Assembly (NCBI GenBank): GCA_036480335.1
Contig: JAZGGH010000047.1
Location: forward strand, 1-42,499
DNA from: JAZGER01 sp036480335
Lineage (GTDB): Bacteria > Pseudomonadota > Gammaproteobacteria > DSM-19610
Reading direction: 5' to 3'
Length of the DNA stretch: 42,499 nucleotides
A model generated the notes under the pieces. That model made no database searches, was not told where the DNA came from, and worked only from the letters and a program-made list of their open reading frames with translations. Positions 38,669 through 42,499 of this stretch are shown here, piece after piece; position 1 is the stretch's first letter; each line of letters opens with the position of its first letter. Both the position numbers and the translations under genes were made by a program.

Positions 38669-41600
38669 TCAATGCCGATAAAACGCATCCACCTTGTCTT
38701 CAATATTATCCCCGTTGTCCAGTGTTGATCGTGCCACGATCAGGGCTTTGTAGTTATCCGTTATCGCTGTGGTCGTCGATGTACAACTTTCGGTTGCGCC
38801 GGGGGCGAGGATCGTAAAGGAGCAAGGGGTACCCCACTCACCCAGTGATGGCAGTTTTTGTCGTTGGGTAATGATGATGTTGTGCAGAGGTGCATTGCTC
38901 TCATTGGTGACTGTGTAAGTCCAGTTGACTGTGCTACCGGTTGGGATCAGTGCGCCGGGTTTCTCAATCGCTGAACCATTTGCGGTGACGGCTAAAGATA
39001 AAGCGTGTTGTGGTGTAATTGACACATTATCAGAGCGCATCCGTACAATGATGGCATGCAGTTCGCTGATGCGGGTAGCTGCATTGATCTCTGCCAGCAA
39101 TACATCATGAGTAGTCTGATCGAAGCCTTTGGCCTCCAATACACCTAAGGCAATATTGCGCTTTGCATCCAGCCGTGGATCACTGCCTGGGTTGGTAGTG
39201 CGCATGTGCACAATGATGGCGTGCAGTTCACTGACGCTGGTGGAGGCATTGATCTCTGCCAGTAGTGTAGCGTGAGTTGCCTGATCAAAATCTTTGGCCT
39301 CCAGTACGCCTAAGGCAATATTGCGCTTGTTGTCCAGCCTGGGATCAATAACAACGGCACTATTACCGCGATAAAATACCCTGGATAGTGTTTCAATGAC
39401 TTTACCAGTGCTTGTCGTACCTCTGACAACAACCAGCGCTATGTAAGGGCCATTGATAGCCAAATCCTGTATACCACAGGAAGCGGGCTCACCTGGGTCA
39501 AGAGTACCCAGTGCGCACGGAGTCTGCCAACTACCAAAGACTGGGGACTTTTGTCGGACGCGGATAGTAACATCGTGCAGAGGAGTATTACCGGTGTTGT
39601 TTACTGTGTAGGTCCAGGTAAGATTACTGCCTGCCGAAAGAGTGGGGCCAGGCTTGGCAGCGCCTTGTCCATTTACCTGTGTTGTCACTGTTAACGCCGG
39701 CGAAGGCGTGGGATTGTCGGTTGGTTCCAGAGAGTACACCCAGGGTTCGCGACCAGTAACGCCATCATCTGCACTGAAATAGAGTTTGTTACCGATATGG
39801 GTCAGGTCTCTGGGCTCTGAGCCGCCACTACCAGGATTGATGTCAGCTACCTGACTGACACTGGTACCAGTATATTTCCATAGCTCCCCTCCAGTAGTGC
39901 TATCATAAGCTCCAAAATACAATGTGTTGCCCACTACTGTTAATTCAGAAGGATAGCTGCCTCGGTCACCCGGATTTATATCAGCTACCTGACTAACGCT
40001 CGCACCATCGAATTTCCATAACTCAGTGCCGGAGATACCATCATCAGCTCTAAAGTACAACACGTTGTTCACTACTGTTAATTCAGCAGGATAGCTGCCT
40101 CCGTCACCCGGATGTATATCAGCTACCAGACTAATATTCGTGCCATCGTATCTCCATAGTTCAGTCTCAAAATTAGATACACTGGCCGATAAGTACAAGG
40201 TATTGTTGAATACCGTTAAATCATAAAAATGTATATATCCATCTACACTGCTTGTGTCTACCCTACTTGTGCCAGCTCCGTCTTCTTTCCACAGCTCGTT
40301 ATTATGAATGAAATATCTGAAACCATTAACGACGATGGGTTTATCCACAAGTATGTCTCGATAAGAAGGAAATGGATAATAGTCTTGAAAAATATACATA
40401 GCATTCCGACCATCATCGTAGAAGAGTGCCTCTACCTCACTGATATTTGCGCCATCGTATTTCCAGATTCCAATCCCACCAGTAGTGATATCGTTACCGC
40501 GCACACCATTATAATCGTAGATGACTTCACCAGCCTTGGCTATGAAAAATAAGGAATCATCCACAACTTTTAAACTACGAGGAAAACTGTTTCCAGAAGT
40601 CCCGTAATCCCCCTTATTAATATCAGTAACCGGACTCGCACTAGTGCCATCAAATTTCCATAGCTCATAGCCGATACCGCTATCGTCATCTGCACTAAAA
40701 TATAAGTTGTTACCAAAGACTGTTAAGTATTCATCGTTATATTCGTTACTCAACTTAATATCAGCAGCGAGCCATGCTGTTATCCCATCAGTTGCCCATA
40801 ATTCACCGGCCGAGAAATAGGTTATGTTGTTGAATTCGATAAAATCATCGGGGGAACTGTTACCGGGTGTCTCCGCCTTAATATTGGCAACCTGAACTGC
40901 ATTGGATCCATCATATTTCCATAATTCTTTGCCAGAACTGCCGTCATCAGCACTAAAATACAACACGCTGCCCACTACAGTTAGTTGATCAGGAGAACTA
41001 CCGTTATTGCCTGGATTTAAATCAGTTACCCGATGTGCATTCGTCCCATCATATTCCCATAGCTCTCTACCGGAACTGCCATCATCCGCACTAAAATATA
41101 ACGTGCTATCTACTACTGTGAACTCAGAAGGGGTGCTGCTTCCGTTACCCGAATTTATATCAGCGACCAGACTAACGTCCGTGCCATCGTATTTCCATAA
41201 CTCAGTACCGGAGGAGCCATCATTAGCTCTAAAATACAAAGCATTGCCTACTGCCGTTAAATTAGCAGGGAGACTGCTGTCACTTCCTGAGTTTATATCA
41301 GCGACCAGACTAACGCTCGCGCCATCGTATTTCCATAGCTCTCTGTCAGAGATGCCATCATCCGCACTAAAATACAACGTGCTATTTACTACTGTTAATT
41401 CACCAGGGGTGCTGCTTCGATAACCTGGATTTATATCAGCGACCAGACTAACGTCCGTGCCATCGTATTTCCATAGCTCTCTGCCGGAACTGCCATCATC
41501 AGCACTAAAATACAACATGTTGTTCACTACTGTTAATCCAGCAGGATCGCTGCCTCTGTCACCCGGGTGTATATCAGCTACCAGACTAATATTCGTGCCA

Positions 41601-42232
41601 TCGTATTGCCATAACTCGTCGCCGGAGCTACCAACACGACGTACGAAATATAAGCTGCTACCCATGACCATTAAATTATTGCGGCCTGAGTAGGTATTGA
41701 AATCGCTTATCGGACTAATATTTATACCGTCATACTTCCAGATTGTTTTTTTTCCACTATGAGATGCAGTAAAATACAGGGTGCTATCCACCACCAAAAA
41801 ACGAGTCAATATCAGTACCGACCTAAATCTTGATTCATCCGTAAAGCGAAAACCTGGATCGATTTTTAATAGGTCCGCATTCGTTGTGTTGTATCTCCAC
41901 AGGTAGTTATCTGCAATAAAATACAGCGTGTCACCGATTGGCTGAATTACATTAGAAATAGAGAAAAATTCTTTGATCAGTTTTTTAGTTGTACCGTCAG
42001 TATCAATAGCCCATAGCCCGACTGTGAAATCTTTATCTTGTGCCAGGAAATACAGCACACCATCCACTTCGACCATGCCTTGAGGATTAGAGCTTTGGGC
42101 TATTGGTGTTGTTGCAATATCTCTCAACAACTGCGGATTAGCAGTGACCGTGAAAGAGATGCTGATTAGCAGCATCAATAGTAGATATCTGAACCCGTTC
42201 CTGGGCCAGTTAAAATTCGATGGTAGGCGCAT
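38669..42232 (-). CDS. Giant exported ELWxxDGT-repeat protein with DUF11-like domains
   Basis: This 1187-residue secreted protein has a signal peptide at residues 1-32 (NGFRYLLLMLLISISFTVTA). About 13 repeats of about 46 residues follow (ELWKYDGTDVSLVADINPG then LYFSADDG), the ELWxxDGT family predicted to form beta-propeller-like surfaces. Two DUF11-like beta domains flank the end (TWTYTVNNTGNTPLHDVTI and VNWTYTVTNESNAPLHNIII). Between them is a tandem pair of about 54-residue helical units (KRNIALGVLEAK and SELHAIIV in each). AGGAGAACACT precedes the ATG. There is no sortase or PEP-CTERM sorting signal at the C-terminus. The function is unknown; adhesion or a structural role outside the cell is the usual guess. 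Confidence 0.85.
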   Translation of the reverse strand: MRLPSNFNWPRNGFRYLLLMLLISISFTVTANPQLLRDIATTPIAQSSNPQGMVEVDGVLYFLAQDKDFTVGLWAIDTDGTTKKLIKEFFSISNVIQPIGDTLYFIADNYLWRYNTTNADLLKIDPGFRFTDESRFRSVLILTRFLVVDSTLYFTASHSGKKTIWKYDGINISPISDFNTYSGRNNLMVMGSSLYFVRRVGSSGDELWQYDGTNISLVADIHPGDRGSDPAGLTVVNNMLYFSADDGSSGRELWKYDGTDVSLVADINPGYRSSTPGELTVVNSTLYFSADDGISDRELWKYDGASVSLVADINSGSDSSLPANLTAVGNALYFRANDGSSGTELWKYDGTDVSLVADINSGNGSSTPSEFTVVDSTLYFSADDGSSGRELWEYDGTNAHRVTDLNPGNNGSSPDQLTVVGSVLYFSADDGSSGKELWKYDGSNAVQVANIKAETPGNSSPDDFIEFNNITYFSAGELWATDGITAWLAADIKLSNEYNDEYLTVFGNNLYFSADDDSGIGYELWKFDGTSASPVTDINKGDYGTSGNSFPRSLKVVDDSLFFIAKAGEVIYDYNGVRGNDITTGGIGIWKYDGANISEVEALFYDDGRNAMYIFQDYYPFPSYRDILVDKPIVVNGFRYFIHNNELWKEDGAGTSRVDTSSVDGYIHFYDLTVFNNTLYLSASVSNFETELWRYDGTNISLVADIHPGDGGSYPAELTVVNNVLYFRADDGISGTELWKFDGASVSQVADINPGDRGSYPSELTVVGNTLYFGAYDSTTGGELWKYTGTSVSQVADINPGSGGSEPRDLTHIGNKLYFSADDGVTGREPWVYSLEPTDNPTPSPALTVTTQVNGQGAAKPGPTLSAGSNLTWTYTVNNTGNTPLHDVTIRVRQKSPVFGSWQTPCALGTLDPGEPASCGIQDLAINGPYIALVVVRGTTSTGKVIETLSRVFYRGNSAVVIDPRLDNKRNIALGVLEAKDFDQATHATLLAEINASTSVSELHAIIVHMRTTNPGSDPRLDAKRNIALGVLEAKGFDQTTHDVLLAEINAATRISELHAIIVRMRSDNVSITPQHALSLAVTANGSAIEKPGALIPTGSTVNWTYTVTNESNAPLHNIIITQRQKLPSLGEWGTPCSFTILAPGATESCTSTTTAITDNYKALIVARSTLDNGDNIEDKVDAFYRH

Positions 42233-42337
42233 AGTGTTCTCCTGTCTATAATTTCAGTACGCTAGTAATTTGCTTATGTATAAAGGATGATTGTTTTTAT
42301 CAAGCGGTACTATCCTAATGCTTGAATTTAGGTTTTT

Positions 42338-42369
42338 CGTGTATCCGCTGCGCTTGATCCATACTACAC
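42338..42369 (-). repeat. Dispersed palindromic repeat, copy C
   Basis: On the minus strand it reads GTGTAGTATGGATCAAGC then GCAGCGGATACACG, following the layout of copies A and B with a weaker stem. It is flanked by inverted CCTAATG (42314-42320) and CATTAGG (42369-42375). It lies upstream of the ELWxxDGT gene. Confidence 0.55.
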
Positions 42370-42373
42370 ATTA

Positions 42374-42499
42374 GGGCACCTCTATTAATAGACTTTTCGC
42401 CCGATTTCTGCGTTGGATAAATTTATGCGATCCTCATGGTTGCCCTATACACTGCGGTTCTCAAAATTCATCCGCCTTGAACTCAGACGAAAATCCTAA
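42374..42499. mobile_element. Possible insertion-sequence terminus cut by the window end
   Basis: The last 126 bp begin GGGCACCTCTATTAATAG and show no gene. The GGGCACCTC terminus followed by AT-rich, hairpin-prone sequence resembles the outer end of an IS5-like element. The other terminus and the transposase are outside the window, so this is a guess from appearance. Confidence 0.3.

Noticed and set aside
39700..41700. Regularly spaced near-identical repeats resembling a CRISPR array
   Set aside because: The repeats are in-frame 138-bp coding units of the ELWxxDGT protein with no spacer structure.

Overview
The window reads as a chromosomal segment of a gammaproteobacterium. The support is an rnr-rlmB pair, a classical RecQ, a CPA1 antiporter, MsrA, and tRNA-Leu(CAG) with a sigma70-type promoter. 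I cannot place it more precisely. A compact core block (about 17.8-25.8 kb) is flanked by two defence-rich accessory blocks and by genes for large, repetitive, exported proteins.

Layout. 1-3151 (+): the 3' end of an unidentified gene, then a signalling cluster of membrane histidine kinase, Rcp1-like response regulator and short soluble histidine kinase. 3169-4248: an IS30-family element with both inverted repeats but a frameshifted transposase. 4430-9955 (-): two exported proteins, a CSLREA/beta-helix protein with an SdrD-B-like domain and an M14 zinc carboxypeptidase with a calcium-repeat/dockerin-like tail. 10196-17776 (-): a complete type I Wadjet anti-plasmid system (jetA, jetB, jetC, jetD), with a PIN-toxin/Phd-antitoxin pair inserted between jetA and jetB and a pair of palindromic repeats between jetC and jetD. 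17843-25545 (-): recQ, a Na+/H+ antiporter, rlmB, an OmpA-like lipoprotein and rnr. 25731-25817 (+): tRNA-Leu. 25909-36117 (-): a type I restriction-modification locus in the order hsdR, hsdS, X, Y, truncated hsdM copy, AlbA_2/Schlafen-like ATPase gene, hsdM. Every junction from hsdR to the AlbA_2 gene overlaps by 4-11 nt. 36521-37588 (+): hipB and a 3'-truncated hipA. 37589-38514 (-): msrA and a GFA-family gene. 38669-42232 (-): a giant ELWxxDGT-repeat exported protein. The right edge carries another dispersed repeat and what looks like an IS end.

How the genes work together. Wadjet (JetABC SMC-like motor plus JetD nuclease) restricts plasmids. HsdRSM cleaves unmodified DNA. The embedded gene X has a C-terminal domain resembling the diadenylate-cyclase (DisA_N) fold, with altered catalytic motifs, so it may sense a nucleotide. 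Gene Y is unrecognised. X, Y and the AlbA_2 gene sit inside the hsd operon as apparent cargo and are the best candidate here for an undescribed defence module. The PIN/Phd pair inside Wadjet may act as an addiction guard for that operon. Other points of note are a Shine-Dalgarno-sequestering perfect hairpin before msrA, a GNKAQ-type tandem repeat in the RNase R tail, and four copies of a dispersed palindromic repeat, two of which show compensating base changes.
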